Source: Sinonovacula constricta
Taxonomy: Eukaryota > Mollusca > Bivalvia > Cardiida > Solecurtidae
Reading direction: 5' to 3'
Length of the DNA: 64,000 nt
Assembly (NCBI GenBank): GCA_007844125.1
Contig: CM017561.1
Location: 64,151,256-64,215,255 of the forward strand
Part shown: positions 12,152 through 24,704 of the stretch, piece by piece
Layout: every line of letters begins with the position of its first letter
Position numbering within the stretch: the stretch's first letter is position 1
Notes under the pieces: model-generated
Database searches by the model: none
What the model was told of the DNA's origin: nothing
The model's input: the letters and a program-made list of their open reading frames with translations, nothing else
Translations under genes and position numbers: made by a program

Positions 12152-12410
12152 GACTGGACCTGGTAGCGCAGTTTGTTGAGCAATGTCTCCAGGTATTGGA
12201 GGCCCCGTGTTCGTTTCCTGGCCACAACATACCAAAGTCCTTAAAAATGGTAGAGGTATCCCAGTGTCAGGATAATGTGACTGGGTGTGGTATCATGCCA
12301 GGTGTTCATGGCATGCCATACACAGTGAAGGCAGCACTATATCTGCTCCAGATAATTGAAATACTGTTGGTATGACGATAAACCCAATAAACAAACAAAC
12401 AAACAAGGGG
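12152..12410 (+). mobile_element. SINE-B copy, full length
   Basis: tRNA-like head GACCTGGTAGCGCAGTTTGT (A box) and GTGTTCGTTTCCTGGCC (B box), then GACTGGGTGTGGTATCATGC, GGTGTTCATGGCATGCC and an AAACAAACAAACAAAC tail. Confidence 0.88.
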
Positions 12411-13079
12411 CATTATAAGGAAGGCGAGACTTTATAATAGGAAAAAGTTCATTTGTTGTGCATCAGTAAGTAACTGTTGGCATGCTAAAATAAATTGATC
12501 AGGCTTAAGCACACAGAGTAGATTGAGATTCATCGAGTTCTCATCAGATAAGGATTTGTACTTTTTTGTGCTGAGTCTCTAGCAAACTTTCTTTGTAGAT
12601 GTAACAAGATGACAAAGAATGAACATTATTAACAATATGTAGCATGACAGAGATAAACCTTCATCGTTTCAGAGCTGCAACATCCTTACTGACTAAAGCA
12701 ATTGTTGTGGTCTATCTTAACAAGACAATGCAATAAATAAATATCTTTACAGCTGTGTCAAAAAAGTACAATATTTTTTCTAACATCAGCAGTGACTGCA
12801 ATGTCCCATTACAATCACTATCAACAACATGGACCTTGACAAGGGCAGATTGATGGCTGATGACAAATACCTAACACATCTGACAGCAGTGGTCAATGTC
12901 ACTGTTAGGATGGGGCAGAGGTCAGAATAAAGTGTATAAGTCTACCTTCTAAATAGCAATCATCATATAAATCTGAATCACATCCTACACTTCAAGTTCT
13001 TGTTATAGTTGTTATCTTAAATTATCATTCATATAAGATAAGAAAATAGTGATGTCCAGTAATTTTGATAGAGAAAGAC

Positions 13080-13240
13080 AATTGTCTGGGTAGAATCACT
13101 GGGTAGAATGACAATTTAAGTCAGTTTGAAGACCATCGCACATTAAGTTCTTTGTTCAAAACCAGACACAAACCCACACAATTAGTAGTTAAGCAGTCAG
13201 AAAGATGGCAACTCTACCATTGCGCCACAGGCACCCCGCC
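13080..13240 (-). mobile_element. SINE-A copy, 5' part
   Basis: Minus-strand copy with a decayed central part and a tRNA head ending at the CCATTGCGCCACAGGCACC A-box region. Confidence 0.6.
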
Positions 13241-13314
13241 ATTCATTTAGGAAATAGCAATTATTGTGTTTGAATATAAAATAAAGAGGATAGATTTGTT
13301 TTTTGTTTTGTTTT

Positions 13315-13535
13315 GTTTTGAAATATATCACACCAACACAATTATGACCATATTTGGGATGTCTAACTATTAATGATGAATTAAGACCCCAAACAAATAT
13401 GTCTCGTTAGACCCAGTGCTGGATCTTTCCCATAAAGGTTCTTGCTTTGATTGGGACTTTAACCTTAGCTGTGAGAGGGAGAAGAGAAACATGTTGTTGA
13501 CTCTAGCGGCTTTACCATGGACACCCCTGAGTAAG
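13315..13535 (-). mobile_element. SINE-A copy
   Basis: The tail (CACCAACACAATTATGACCA) is at the left and the tRNA head (CTTTACCATGGACACCCC) at the right. It is adjacent to the copy at 13080-13240 in the same orientation. Confidence 0.7.
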
Positions 13536-13539
13536 CACC

Positions 13540-15670
13540 GAAAAAATTCTCCGATATCCGAACATCTGATAAGTTGCATGTCCAACTGATGATATTATAG
13601 TGACACCAAGACAGCTGGACAGAGACTGTGTCTTGTAAGTAGTTTATAATTGTGACAGATTACACATCAAAAATCACTTCATCTAAAGAAAATATGTCAA
13701 CAACAGTAGTAACATATGTCAACAACATTAGTGTGTGGCTCTTTTTGGGGCACTTTTTATAAGACATACTTTTCTTCATGACTTCATAACAATCTTGTTA
13801 TCAACAATAGACAGCCAACAGTTCCATTATGATAAGTAACCAGTGTCTTTTCAAAGACATATGTTTCTTGTTATTATGTTTTGAGTAGACATACTGACTG
13901 CACAATTTTAATGACAGCTACAAGTGACTGGAATTGAGCTTTTTTACCTATTACAATAAACTCTCCTTTTTCCAGGGGCGTCCAAATTATTTTTTACTGG
14001 TAACTTAACCCTAAGCTAGCTAAATTTGCTTTATACTTTCATTAATAATTTAAACACCTAAAGTGTTCAATGACCATATACTATTCTTTACAATTTATTT
14101 TTTATTTAATATCACCAACCATTTATTTTTTATGTATGGAAATCTACTCCCCATTCCAAAACTTCACAAAAAATCCTGTAATTTTTTTCATTTTGTGACA
14201 CAAACAAAACACTTGATAGCATCCACTAACTCTATGAAGCATTTATTTCGCAATCCCAAACACAGTAATACTTCTATATAATCACAACCTTGTCCCAAAA
14301 CTTATGGCATATTTTGAACCAACATTCCATGAAAGCCACAATTAGCCATGTCAAGTTATTGTTGAACACTCAATTACTTGGTAATTACATTAGGAAGACA
14401 GCACAGGTAAACTATTATAATCCATGAGTTTTTATGAAAATAACATTGTCAGTTCAAACTTCCCCTGATCTGACAAGCATTTTCTTTGTTAATTTTTTCC
14501 TCAAAAATCATTGTTTTTACTGTTTTAACTAGTTGTTTACATCTCTTATTAGTTATTTCCCTAAAAAAGAGTTTTATTTAAGTTGAGATTTTATGAAAAA
14601 AATCATATAAAAATGAGGTGTCAGTATTAAAAACAAACAATAACAATTTAAAGAAGCATTAATTACCACAAAAACTTTGTAGATCAACAAGTCCTCACAG
14701 TCACAGCAGAGTGACACATGTACATTTCATACTCAAAACAAAATGTTGCAGACACATGATGAGAACTTTCCATCCAGAAGTTTACAGCATCCAGGCAACC
14801 AAATCATTCCTTAAAGATGCTGCAACCACATTATCTGCAGCTTGAGGTATTCGGGTTAAAATAACACTCACACTTACTTATTATAAAACACCTTGAAATA
14901 AGCCAACAATATATACAAGATCCAAACACATTTAAAAGAAATACATGTTAAATATAAAATCATATAAATAAATCCCCACTAGTGAAGCTCTTAGTTGTAC
15001 CAAAAACTTCCAAGATACAAAATCCACATTATTACTTAAAAATGCAAACAGTACTTCATCAATAAATGTTTCCTTTTAACCCAAGATGTCCAACTTAAAA
15101 CTTTAGGGACAAATTCCTTTAAAGCTATTTTAAGGCCATATCCAGTTGATGCAGACTCTTCGCAATTTGGGTCCATTTTCCTTTATCAATTGGGCAGCTA
15201 GACTAACAAACTTTACCATAGGCTTTCTACCATGTTAGGCTTGGATCAACTTCAAAACAAACACAGTAATCCCATGCCTCTGTTGATAATGAACATATAT
15301 TATCTGGAGTTTGTTTTGTTGTTGAGTTTGACCTGACTCATTCAATGTTTAGTATCTCAATTCTGCTGACAAGAGAATCTTGACATTCTTGTTATAACAT
15401 TGAGACACTACAATACAAACTTCATTTATTGTTGTTTTGATGCATTTGCATCTTATATTTGTAACAAAATGTATATTTGCTAAAACATGTTGAACATAAG
15501 AAAGGTTTGGTACACAGCATTCTTAAGTTTAACTTGGCTTTGAGTCTTAAGGTTAACATAGCTCAAACTAAACTGTGATATAAAATGGTAGACCTAATGA
15601 CAACAGTGATCACAAAGTATCTTAAAGCTATCGGGACTTAAAGATTTTTATCTACATAATATATATATAT
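13540..15670. other. AT-rich non-coding stretch
   Basis: Nothing recognised apart from single splice-like motifs without open partners. Confidence 0.55.
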
Positions 15671-15674
15671 ATAT

Positions 15675-15975
15675 TGATTTTTGTTTGTTTATAGGGCTTA
15701 TTGTCCTACCAATGGTTATCTGGTGACGGTGTCCACTTGAAGCAGATATAATGCTGTCTTCACTGTGTATAGCATACCGTGAACACCTAGCATGATGCCA
15801 CACCCAGTCCCAACCAACCAGTCGTGGAACTACCCTTATATTTGCATGAGCATTAGCAAAGGAGCTATACCACTACCATTTTCAATGACTCAGGTATGTC
15901 TCGGTCCTCCTGTACCTGGAGCTGACGTTATACGATTGCACTACCATGATCTGGTGCTTGAAGATTTTCTCAGAC
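15675..15975 (-). mobile_element. SINE-B copy
   Basis: TTGTTTGTTTATAGGGCTTA, GTGTCCACTTGAAGCAGATA, CATACCGTGAACACCTAGCA and a head in which the A- and B-box parts are diverged (GGTGCTTGAAGATTTTCTC). Confidence 0.82.
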
Positions 15976-16534
15976 TATAATTATGTATCTATAAAAACCT
16001 TAAAGAGAATAAAGTACATAAATAATTACATGATCAATTAGGTCCACAAAATGTCTATTGATGAAAAGTTGACATAAAAACTACCGGAGATTCATACTAA
16101 TGCTGCAACCTGGTGCTCTCTTTATCAAAGATTGAAAAAATCAAAAACAATCTGCAGTCAATACTGCAAGGCATATTTCACATTGACATTGATCATGAAA
16201 AGCTCTTTACTGTGAAAAGACATGAAAAGAAATGTAATCAATATAAAGGAAGCTATGGACACTGGCTTTGTCCTGTATGTAAAGAATTACTGTAAACATA
16301 CTGCTATTTTTAAACGAGGGAAGGTTAATAATGATCTGATGTGTGCTGTAAAGACAGATGCTGATTGTCTCAAGTAAAATAAGCTAACAGTTCTTCAGTG
16401 AACAATTCAAGTTAACCTGTTTGAAAACCTGTTTTTATGTTATTGTTACTTATTCTCCAGATTCTAAGATTTTATTGTTTAAATACAACACAGCAAGAAA
16501 CAATGATTATTATAGTGACATGTAGCTATTTAGG

Positions 16535-16715
16535 TGAATTAAGACCCCAGGACAAATGTCTGAGTAGAACCACTGGCACATTGCAGGTGAGCTGGAAGTC
16601 CTTGTTAATATGTTAAGTCTTTCATCCTAAACAGGACTCAAACCCGTTGTGGTGAGAGGCAAAGCAGTCAGAGGAGGTACATGTCAGTGACTCTACCACT
16701 AAACCATGGGCACGA
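16535..16715 (-). mobile_element. SINE-A copy
   Basis: AGACCCCAGGACAAATGTCT, then GAGTAGAACCACTGG, CTCAAACCCGTTGTGG and the head GACTCTACCACTAAACCATG. Confidence 0.75.
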
Positions 16716-16719
16716 ACAT

Positions 16720-19068
16720 CCTTAATGTTATTTTTAAACTAAAGTCTCCTTATTCCAAATATAGTAAAAGCCAAATGGTGATTGTATTTGTCCAGTTATG
16801 AGACATATTCTCCCTATGGCAGCAATCTCGCGACACTGTTCAAATAATATATAAATAGCATCAACATGTTGTTTTTGTTGTTTTAAATGTTGAAAGTGTA
16901 GTGTATTTTTATAAGTTGTAACAAAGGACAAGGTAAATTTGAGTGTACAGGTCAATCACCAGGCAGAGCTACTATAATAATAATGCAAGTTTACCTATAT
17001 GTGTTTCAAGAACTTTACAGTACTTCACCATGGAACAAGGCAAGCAATCGGGCATCAAGAAAAAGTGACCTTAACTTCCATTTATTTGTTTTAGAACCTT
17101 TTGAATAAAAGCTAACACTAAGATTCTTTTGGTAAGAGTATCAAGTCCAAATAAATGGTCAAAATTTCAAGTGCAACTACATGAACTGTTAATAGTTAAT
17201 CAACATTTTATTGCCTGAACACAAGCGAGCATTAGCCATAATACAAAATGACCACATCAGAATACAGCATTTAGGCCCTTTTATCAGAGCAGGCATATTG
17301 ATAAAACATCATCAGAAACTATCTTACATTACATTAAGCTCTGATAGCTCAATGAGGAGATTAGAATAAAATAAACTGCCTAATGAACCTTAATCATACT
17401 AGGACTAAATTCAGTTGTTATCATAACAAGTATGTCTAAGCTATAAATAGATATCAAAAGTGTAAGAGAAAAAAAATAAAGACAGAATGTTCAAATATAA
17501 CCTAGTAATTTGAGGTTATATATTCATTTATTATTCATTGCTGTATTATTATAAGAAAGGTTTGCTTTGTTTAGCAAAAATTCCAAAAAGCAAATTTAAC
17601 CAGTGGTGACCAAATGCTTTAAATTCTGAAATTATTTTTCCTCATCAATAATCAAGGGCATTTTTTTTTAATCTAAAACATGAAAAACAACAACACACAG
17701 AACAAACGTTTATGACAAGAGGACTGATCTTTGACCTGTATAATAATGACTAGGTACAACGGTACTTCAGAAGTGGCTCAACTCTTAACCCTTAATCCCA
17801 TCCACATACAAGACCTTCTCACGCCATTTCATTGATAGAACAAACCAAGATACAACTTTGCTTTATATAGAATCTACATAATCTTAAGTGATTTTTCACA
17901 AATAAAAATTAACACATTATATATCTCTGGATCCACACTATTTCTACAGTTTACTTTATTAATTATGTTATGAACTCATATTTTCATCTCTCGATGTCAA
18001 TAAAAAGTTGCATAACCAGATTATTTAATGTGAAAGTTGAAAAATGGGAGATATAAAAATTGTTTAGTTTTTACTTGCATTTTTTGTTTTTAGAAACACA
18101 ACTATGATCATTATACCAACATCATGCTATTTTCTAGGAGGAATATACCAGACAAATGTCTGGGTAGAAGAACCACCTGCATTCTGCAGTTCAGCTGGAA
18201 GATCTTGCCATCAATCTAAGTCCCTGTTTCTGACTGGGATTAGAACCCACTAGTTGAAAGGCAGTCAGAAGAGTAACAAGCCGGTGACACTAACACTCAG
18301 CCAAAGGTGCCCTTAGCAATAATTATAATCACTTTCTATGCTATTGGCATAAAATAGGTGCATTATTTATATAGTTCTAATAAGTTCTAAAATATTAGAA
18401 AAGGATAAGAACTAAAGACTTATAGAAATATTCCTTATTATCTGAATTATTGTAAATGATCAAAGTTGATCCATGAAGTGACCCTTGAACCTTTTCTTGA
18501 GTAGTACCAAAACCACTTCCTTTTTCAGAACCAGATCATAAGAAACTGAAGTTGATGACTTCCTGTTGGAAAAAAATCTTGTTTTTTCCTGTAAAAAAAT
18601 TCCCACAATGATTTATGAATGAATCTTGTTTCCAGAGACCTAACCCATAAATTGACTGTAACTATTTGTATCATGGATACATAATATAGAACACACTTTT
18701 GTTGGGTATGCACCCTTAACCCTTAGCTTGCTACATTTTTTATAATCCAGGCTAGTTCTTAGTCATCAGTTTTTAAAATTGACATACAGAGGTGCCTGAA
18801 GCCCTGAACATATTGCTAAAAATTCCGCAACAAATAGCGCAGATTCTGATCAGACATACGATCAGGATTTACACTAAATGCCATATATATACATGTTTAG
18901 CAAGCTGACGCTTATAAAAATAAAAACATACCTAGAAAACACAATTAATTTTCAGATTTAACATAATTATGCCTTAACAATTTTACAGGTCTATTTTTGC
19001 ACAAGTAGGTTAAGGGCTCAGGAAAGTATAGTAAGCTGCCTTTAAAACTCTGAATAATGGGTACTTAC
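16720..19068. other. Presumed intron or flank of the SH3 gene
   Basis: It contains one SINE-A (18105-18320). Otherwise no feature recognised. Confidence 0.5.
18105..18320 (-). mobile_element. SINE-A copy
   Basis: ACAAATGTCTGGGTAGAAGA, TTCAGCTGGAAGATCTTGCC and a tRNA head ending ACTCAGCCAAAGGTGCCC. Confidence 0.75.
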
Positions 19069-19113
19069 TGTGTAGTTATTAGGCAGCAACTTGCCCACTC
19101 TTTTCTCATGAAA
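19069..19113 (-). CDS. Probable 45-nt second coding exon of the SH3 gene
   Basis: On the minus strand, an eight-T tract followed by CAG is joined to 45 nt and then to a consensus donor (ACA|GTAAGTACC). Read in phase 0, which is what the SH3 exon at 26970-27155 requires, it encodes FHEKRVGKLLPNNYT with no stop and again ends in phase 0. Good splice sites at both ends plus phase agreement support it. It implies an intron of about 7.9 kb. The peptide belongs to no domain I recognise. A chance splice-site pair in AT-rich DNA remains possible, so RNA evidence would decide. Confidence 0.5.
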
Positions 19114-19426
19114 CTGAAAAAAAATACATATACATATATTATTAACAAGGCATTTTTTTATCATTAGTTTTCAAGCATGATATTTTAGTAATCAGTAATC
19201 AATTTGACTTAATGATCCACCATCATAAAACAAAGTTAACAATCTATTTCTGTAAACTCATCAGGATAATCAATTTTTATAAACACTTGTAATGATCAGC
19301 CACGGCAACAAAGAGTTACAGCTAAAGACACAACAGTAGAACATGCTACTACAAAGGAAGGCAACAACAGGAGATTATCTGTAGTAAACTACCATCAACA
19401 TTTTAAAGATGGAATCCGACAAGGCA

Positions 19427-19447
19427 AATTCGTCATCTTAGATAAAA
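19427..19447. mobile_element. Isolated terminal inverted repeat of the TTAA MITE
   Basis: TTAA followed by AGATGGAATCCGACAAGGC matches the MITE end, 130 bp to the left of copy 2. It may be a deleted copy or a solo end. Confidence 0.45.
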
Positions 19448-19574
19448 AACATAACTGTAAATATTAGTATAAAGAACTTAGCAAATTACCATTGCATTCC
19501 TTTTGTTTTGACAGTCCATTGCACATTCTATTTTTCTAATCTAATATTTACTTTTGTATTATATGGACTATTAA

Positions 19575-20065
19575 AGGTTGTATCCGACAGTTTGCCTATC
19601 AAATACATGTAAAAATACCTTACCATGACTTTGAATTAGGGCATTATTCTTCATAAACTCATACTTTAGCATAAGTAAAGACAGTTTTGAACACTGCCTA
19701 TATTGTTGGACTGTACAAATCGTGATTAAACCACTCTAAAGTTCAATCATTCCAAATCTATAATTAAGCATGATAGTGATCTCTGCTAAAAATAGATACC
19801 AATGACATTAGATTACCTGGATGGCGATATAATGTAATCTCAAAAGCAAGTTGTCATGTCGATTTCCTAGTTTAAAATAGCTATCTCTGCAGTTTGGCTA
19901 AGATAAGAAATACCTGTTTGCAATGAGGAATGGGTAATTACGCTTCATTGTTCACACTGATCTAGGGCATTAATAAGCAGGATTTTGCAAGATCTTTACT
20001 GGTAACTATGGCATACTTAGTAATTTGAGACAACATACTTTGGTCCAAACTGCGGCATACCATCT
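19575..20065. mobile_element. MITE with TTAA target duplication, copy 2 (inverted relative to copy 1)
   Basis: 491 bp, about three-quarters identical by eye to the reverse complement of 5891-6391. Shared internal blocks are CTCTGCTAAAAATAGATA and GAAATACCTGTTTGCA. TTAA flanks at 19571-19574 and 20066-20069 are intact. Confidence 0.85.
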
Positions 20066-20101
20066 TTAACTTAACTAACTAGCCTGCTTATCGCCAGGTT
20101 C

Positions 20102-20159
20102 AGGCAAATAGTGTAGATCCAGATCAGCCCTCACCCTGATGGATCTACACTATTTGCCT
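20102..20159. repeat. Foldback element, near-perfect hairpin
   Basis: The arms AGGCAAATAGTGTAGATCC-AGATCAG and its reverse complement (two bases shorter) surround a 9-base loop. Confidence 0.85.
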
Positions 20160-20231
20160 AAGCCTTAAAAATGTGAACTTTGAAGGCTAAAGGCTAACTC
20201 TTACCCTGCAATTTCCATATTTATAAGGATT

Positions 20232-20290
20232 AGGCAAATAGTATAGATCCAAATCAAACAGCTCCTGCTGAGGGCTACACTATTTGCTGC
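20232..20290. repeat. Foldback element copy
   Basis: AGGCAAATAGTATAGATCC and CTACACTATTTGCTG arms around AGCTCCTGCTGAGGG. It lies 70 bp from the copy at 20102. Confidence 0.75.
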
Positions 20291-21422
20291 TCAGTCTCTG
20301 TTTATAAGTATATCAACACCGAGATATATAAAACATATATAATATTGAAGCAAAAAAAACTGACAATTTAGTCTGGGTTTTTAACAAAATAAAGCAAGCC
20401 AAGGGTTACACCTTATGGCTACTACAAGAAATTTAATGGTCCACTTTAGCATTTCTTAAATAGGCCACTTAGAATCAAGTATATGTGTATTAGTACTACT
20501 ACTGCTCCTTTTCATGTAAAGGTATCTATATAAGGTACCTAAATGAAGGTGTCTAAAGGTTGTGAAATATGATTTATTATTTACCTAATGTTCAATAGCA
20601 TCTCAAAATTAAATTGTCAAATATGTTGTTTCCAGTATTTTTCTATAACATTATAGTTAATCTACTCTAGCCCATAAAGAATACACATTTGGTTTCTTTA
20701 CTGACTCTCTGAAATATTTTAGACACAGACCTTTGTGAACTAAAAAACAATCTGTTTATCTGTAATGCATACTTTATATAGGGCATGCTATATCTGAGTG
20801 AAGAAATCAACTAGTGACAGCATCAATCAAAAGAGAGTCCCTTAATAGAATACTCCTTATGCAATCTCACTGGTATTTAATGTCAATTATTTTCATCAGT
20901 CATCTATTTTCCCTTTGAATTTCCCTTTAACGCTTTAATGAAATTCATCCCATTTCCTAAAAAGGTTTAGAAATTTCAGAAAAAACACAGACAATTGTGG
21001 CTAGAGAGCTTTTCTGTAATGAATTATTTATAGAGAAAAATGTTATTTTGGTACCACACTAGATATCTACAGCAGCAACTGTCAAAAGCAGGTTCCATCA
21101 TTTCATTCTCTGAACTGCATCTTCTTAATAAATATTTTACAGATTTGTACACTCTAGCCATTTTTCCATTAGTTTTTGTTGTATTGTCTTATCTATAAAT
21201 AAATATCTCTACTGAAAGAAAAATCTAAAATGAACTCAGACCAATGCTGACTGTGAATTTTTTCTGCAATGCTTTTATCTATACTATGGATATAATCCTG
21301 TATGTGAGATCCTACTGCATGCATTGACCATTCCTCACATGGCCTCGGGGTCTGTGAGTTAATGACATATTGTCAAGCAAATTTTATCGGAGTTGTCAAC
21401 AATTTCTGACTTATCTTTGCAG

Positions 21423-21529
21423 TCATCTTTTACCTACAGCTACTGTTTGGTTTGAACATAAACCACAGCTACATTGTTTGCCCTGCAGCTGATTGTAATT
21501 TAAACACTGTTTACATCTTTGTGAACGAA
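21423..21529 (-). other. Cysteine-rich open segment, possible exon or gene remnant
   Basis: After a plausible acceptor (TTCCTGCAG) the minus strand is open and encodes CKQCLNYNQLQGKQCSCGLC, a C-x2-C-x10-C-x-C-x2-C arrangement like a small zinc-binding knuckle. A stop or a possible donor (GTAG|GTAAAAG) follows within a few codons. Its entry phase (1) does not fit directly between the two SH3-gene exons proposed here. Five closely spaced cysteines are unusual for chance translation of AT-rich DNA, but there is no other support. Confidence 0.2.
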
Positions 21530-21779
21530 CTGCAGGAACATAATCAGTTGTAATATAAAAAGGAAATGCTCTGTTATTGTTTTGTATTTTGTGGTATTTT
21601 TTTTCTCCCTCCCTTCTTTGTAAAGAAACCATTTACTATAAGGTTTTATCATGTACACAACAAGAAAAATGGTTTTAAAACAGTACATAAATCATGCCTT
21701 TTAAATAAGATACATTACACTGCAAACATCTCACTGCCAACAGTTTCCCTTGATGTTTTGTTTGTTGCATTGCATTGAA

Positions 21780-21960
21780 ACAATTATGATGATATTGGTG
21801 ACATCCAGCTAATTATTGGTGGAGAAAGCTCCTATAATATCAGGGTATACCACCTGCACACTGGAGAAGACATACACACATGAAAGTTCTTGCCCCATCT
21901 GGGACTCGAACCAACACATTGTGGGGCTGAGGAGTTACAAGTCAGAGACTCTAACTGTTT
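21780..21960 (-). mobile_element. SINE-A copy
   Basis: GGTGACATCCAGCTAATTAT, a shortened central part, CATCTGGGACTCGAACCAAC (B box) and GTCAGAGACTCTAAC. Confidence 0.7.
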
Positions 21961-24164
21961 GTGTTTCCTTTGTGACTTTGTGTTGCTGTTCATGTTTCCT
22001 TTGTGACTTTTTGTTGGTAGTTATCTCTGACTGTTAGCAAGAGGCAGTCAAAGACATCATTCTGTTTTTTAATTCTGATTTCCTTCCTCCAAATCTTTTG
22101 AGAGGATTCTTCCTGAATGGCTTACAGCAATTGTAACAATTTATATTGTTTTTGAGGAAGTGTAAATTGTTATTAGTCATAGTGATCTATTTCCATTATA
22201 AGGATACAACAATCACACAGTTACTGTTTACAAATGCTATTTAGTAATACCTATATACATGAAAGCTGTACATAAGGAAGTGGTGCAGTACTTACTATGT
22301 ACAAACTCATGTATTATGCACATTAGATGTATCTGCATTAAATCAACAGGATACCTCAACGTACAGGTTTTCTGACTGAAACGCCATGTCATCATCATCA
22401 AGTCACTAATGAGCAATCTTTGGTAGGATGGTATATACTGACTTTGGTTATATTTGGTTAAATAAACATTTACATTTTTGTATAAAAATGCAAATATGTA
22501 TTTAACCTCACCCAATAATAAATTAGAATATCACATTTGATCACTAAATTATATATAAACATGCCATCCCTCAAAAGACTTGCTTTTTTGGTTAGACAAA
22601 TCAATTGTGCTACAAGACTTCGAATTTATTGATCTCTTTTTTCAGCTATGTATTCAAAGTTTGGCTACCTAGAACAGCCTTTGTGTATAAACAACATGCA
22701 TTATATGCATTACATTTATTTGTATATACATCAGTTTATGTCATAAACAATACACTGATTGGCTTGATAGAGAAGGAGAAATTATGAAAAATGTGCTATG
22801 TCCATTAGTCGAGATTAATCCATTTTAATACCAATTTTGTAGGGCAAACTGGCAAAACCACTTATAGCATTGGGTAAAATACACGAATGAATTACAATAA
22901 AATTTTACAAATTTATAACAACTGATGCATTGATTCGAAATGCAAGAGTTCTAATAGTAACTGCACGTAGCATCAACAGTGTCTGTTATGATAGTCATAC
23001 AGGCAGTGCCAGGGATATATAAGTTAATTTAATAAGCTTGGAAGCATTAAAGTATAAAAAAAGGTATTTTTCTTTAAGGAAATGTGTTTAAAACAATGAA
23101 TTTGAGCTCAAATCATTGTCAATTCTATCCCTTTAAACAAATGTTTGTCAGTGCTATCCCTTAACAAACAAACAAACAACACACTTTACAAGGAATGATC
23201 ATCTGTAAGAAGATCAAAGGACTAAATATGCCAGTTTGATGATTGGTTTACTTCAAGTTAAAGGAAAATTTGTCTACATATACCGGTTACCCACCCTCCA
23301 GCTTGACTGTTTACTTTTGATTGTCCTGGGACTATTTCTGCAACATTCTTCAAACCAGGTCAACCATGTGCCTTGTAGTATACAGGTAGTCATGTAATGA
23401 ATACTACCTAAGCACCTTATGTGAGACTACACTTCCCTAGCTATACATGGTTATAACCCATACCAATTCATAGTTATGCTATCAGAAACAGCTTTAATGA
23501 TACAAACATAACTAGACCCAGCACCAAATGATGAAGATCCTGATCAGTGAGATGGCTGATCTGGAACTAAATAGTTTTGGGTAAACTTGATCAGTATGTA
23601 ATTAAGAATGTTACAAGTTTATATATGAAATGCATGTAACCACTTCTAGTAATGATCCTGGTGTCCTCAGTTGTAAGGCATGGCTGACAATACACAAATA
23701 TATCCAAAATACACCACATAGGGCTAAAAATGGGGTTAGACTCTAATAAAAAATGTGAACAATAATAATGCGTAGAAGACTGCAGTATACAGTGACACCT
23801 TTGAAGGATGGGCTTGCCTATCAATTTTCACCATTTAGACAAGTATATAGATGTAATGACAGATATTTATGAGGCTAGACGTTATATATTTACGGCCTTT
23901 GATACCACTTGTTCTGTAGATCAGAATCTATGATCTGCAAAAGATTAAATTCTTTACATCACACTTACTGCATCTTTCTATGATTGGGGGTAAATGGAGT
24001 TAATAAAGACAACAGCACATACTATGCATAACTGCACTGTAGAAGTTAAGCGAATGATGATTGACTGACAAGTCAACAGGGTGTTTATGTCACTAGCATT
24101 TGTACATACTTATTATATATTTATTTATAATCGGAATGTCAGTTTTACTTCCAGACTAAGACTT

Positions 24165-24395
24165 TTTTTTACATCGCACCAACACACTTATGGTCATATT
24201 GGCAACGTCCAGCTATATATTAGTGAAGGTAGATCAAAGACATACATCTGGAAAAAACCACAGATGCACTGCAGGTCTGCTGGAAGTCCTCCCCAAATGA
24301 AAGTTAATGCCCCATCTGGGACTTGAACCCAAGTGTTTAAGGGCTATGGAGTTACAAATCAGGCGGCTCTTAACTGCTCAGCCATGGGTGCCTCC
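24165..24395 (-). mobile_element. SINE-A copy, well preserved
   Basis: Tail CACCAACACACTTATGGTCA, central TGCAGGTCTGCTGGAAGTCC, B box TGGGACTTGAACCCA and A box ACTGCTCAGCCATGGGTGCC. Confidence 0.85.
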
Positions 24396-24534
24396 CTACT
24401 TAAGTCTCATAAAAGGTGCAGTAGTCAACATGCTTTAAACCTTACAAGGGTAGATTAATGGCTATTTTATCTTGTGTTAGGGAATTGTTCATGACAAGAT
24501 TATAGTTTAAACCTATTCATTTATAGTAGATTGG

Positions 24535-24700
24535 GAAACAAGTTCTTTCAACTTATATTAATCCCTCTCAACTACCAACTTGCTAGGTAGTCTTATGGAC
24601 TAACATCTCGTGCTCAGTTTTTGGGTTTGAACATAGGTCCCTCTGATCAGGAGTCCAAATCTAAAAAAACAACACTATGAATGCCCAAGCTTTCTCAGGG
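24535..24700 (-). mobile_element. SINE-C copy 2
   Basis: GGAAACAAGTTCTTTCAACT, TATTAATCCCTCTCAACTAC and a decayed head (GGGTTTGAACATAGGTCCCT). A third tRNA-like fragment of this kind (TTTGAACCTGGGGCTAAGTG) is at about 34540-34610. Confidence 0.6.
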
Positions 24701-24704
24701 AAAA

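Larger units (their letters stand above)
20300..24160. other. Presumed SH3-gene intron 1, left part
   Basis: It holds the Cys-rich segment (21423-21529) and a SINE-A (21780-21960). Around 23940-23960 a 9-nt sequence sits between CCCCCAATCATAG and GTAAGTG on the minus strand, a possible microexon but more likely chance. Confidence 0.45.

Noticed and set aside
23942..23972. Nine-nucleotide microexon of the SH3 gene (AAAGATGCA)
   Set aside because: Both splice motifs are good, but such a short match is expected by chance over tens of kilobases.
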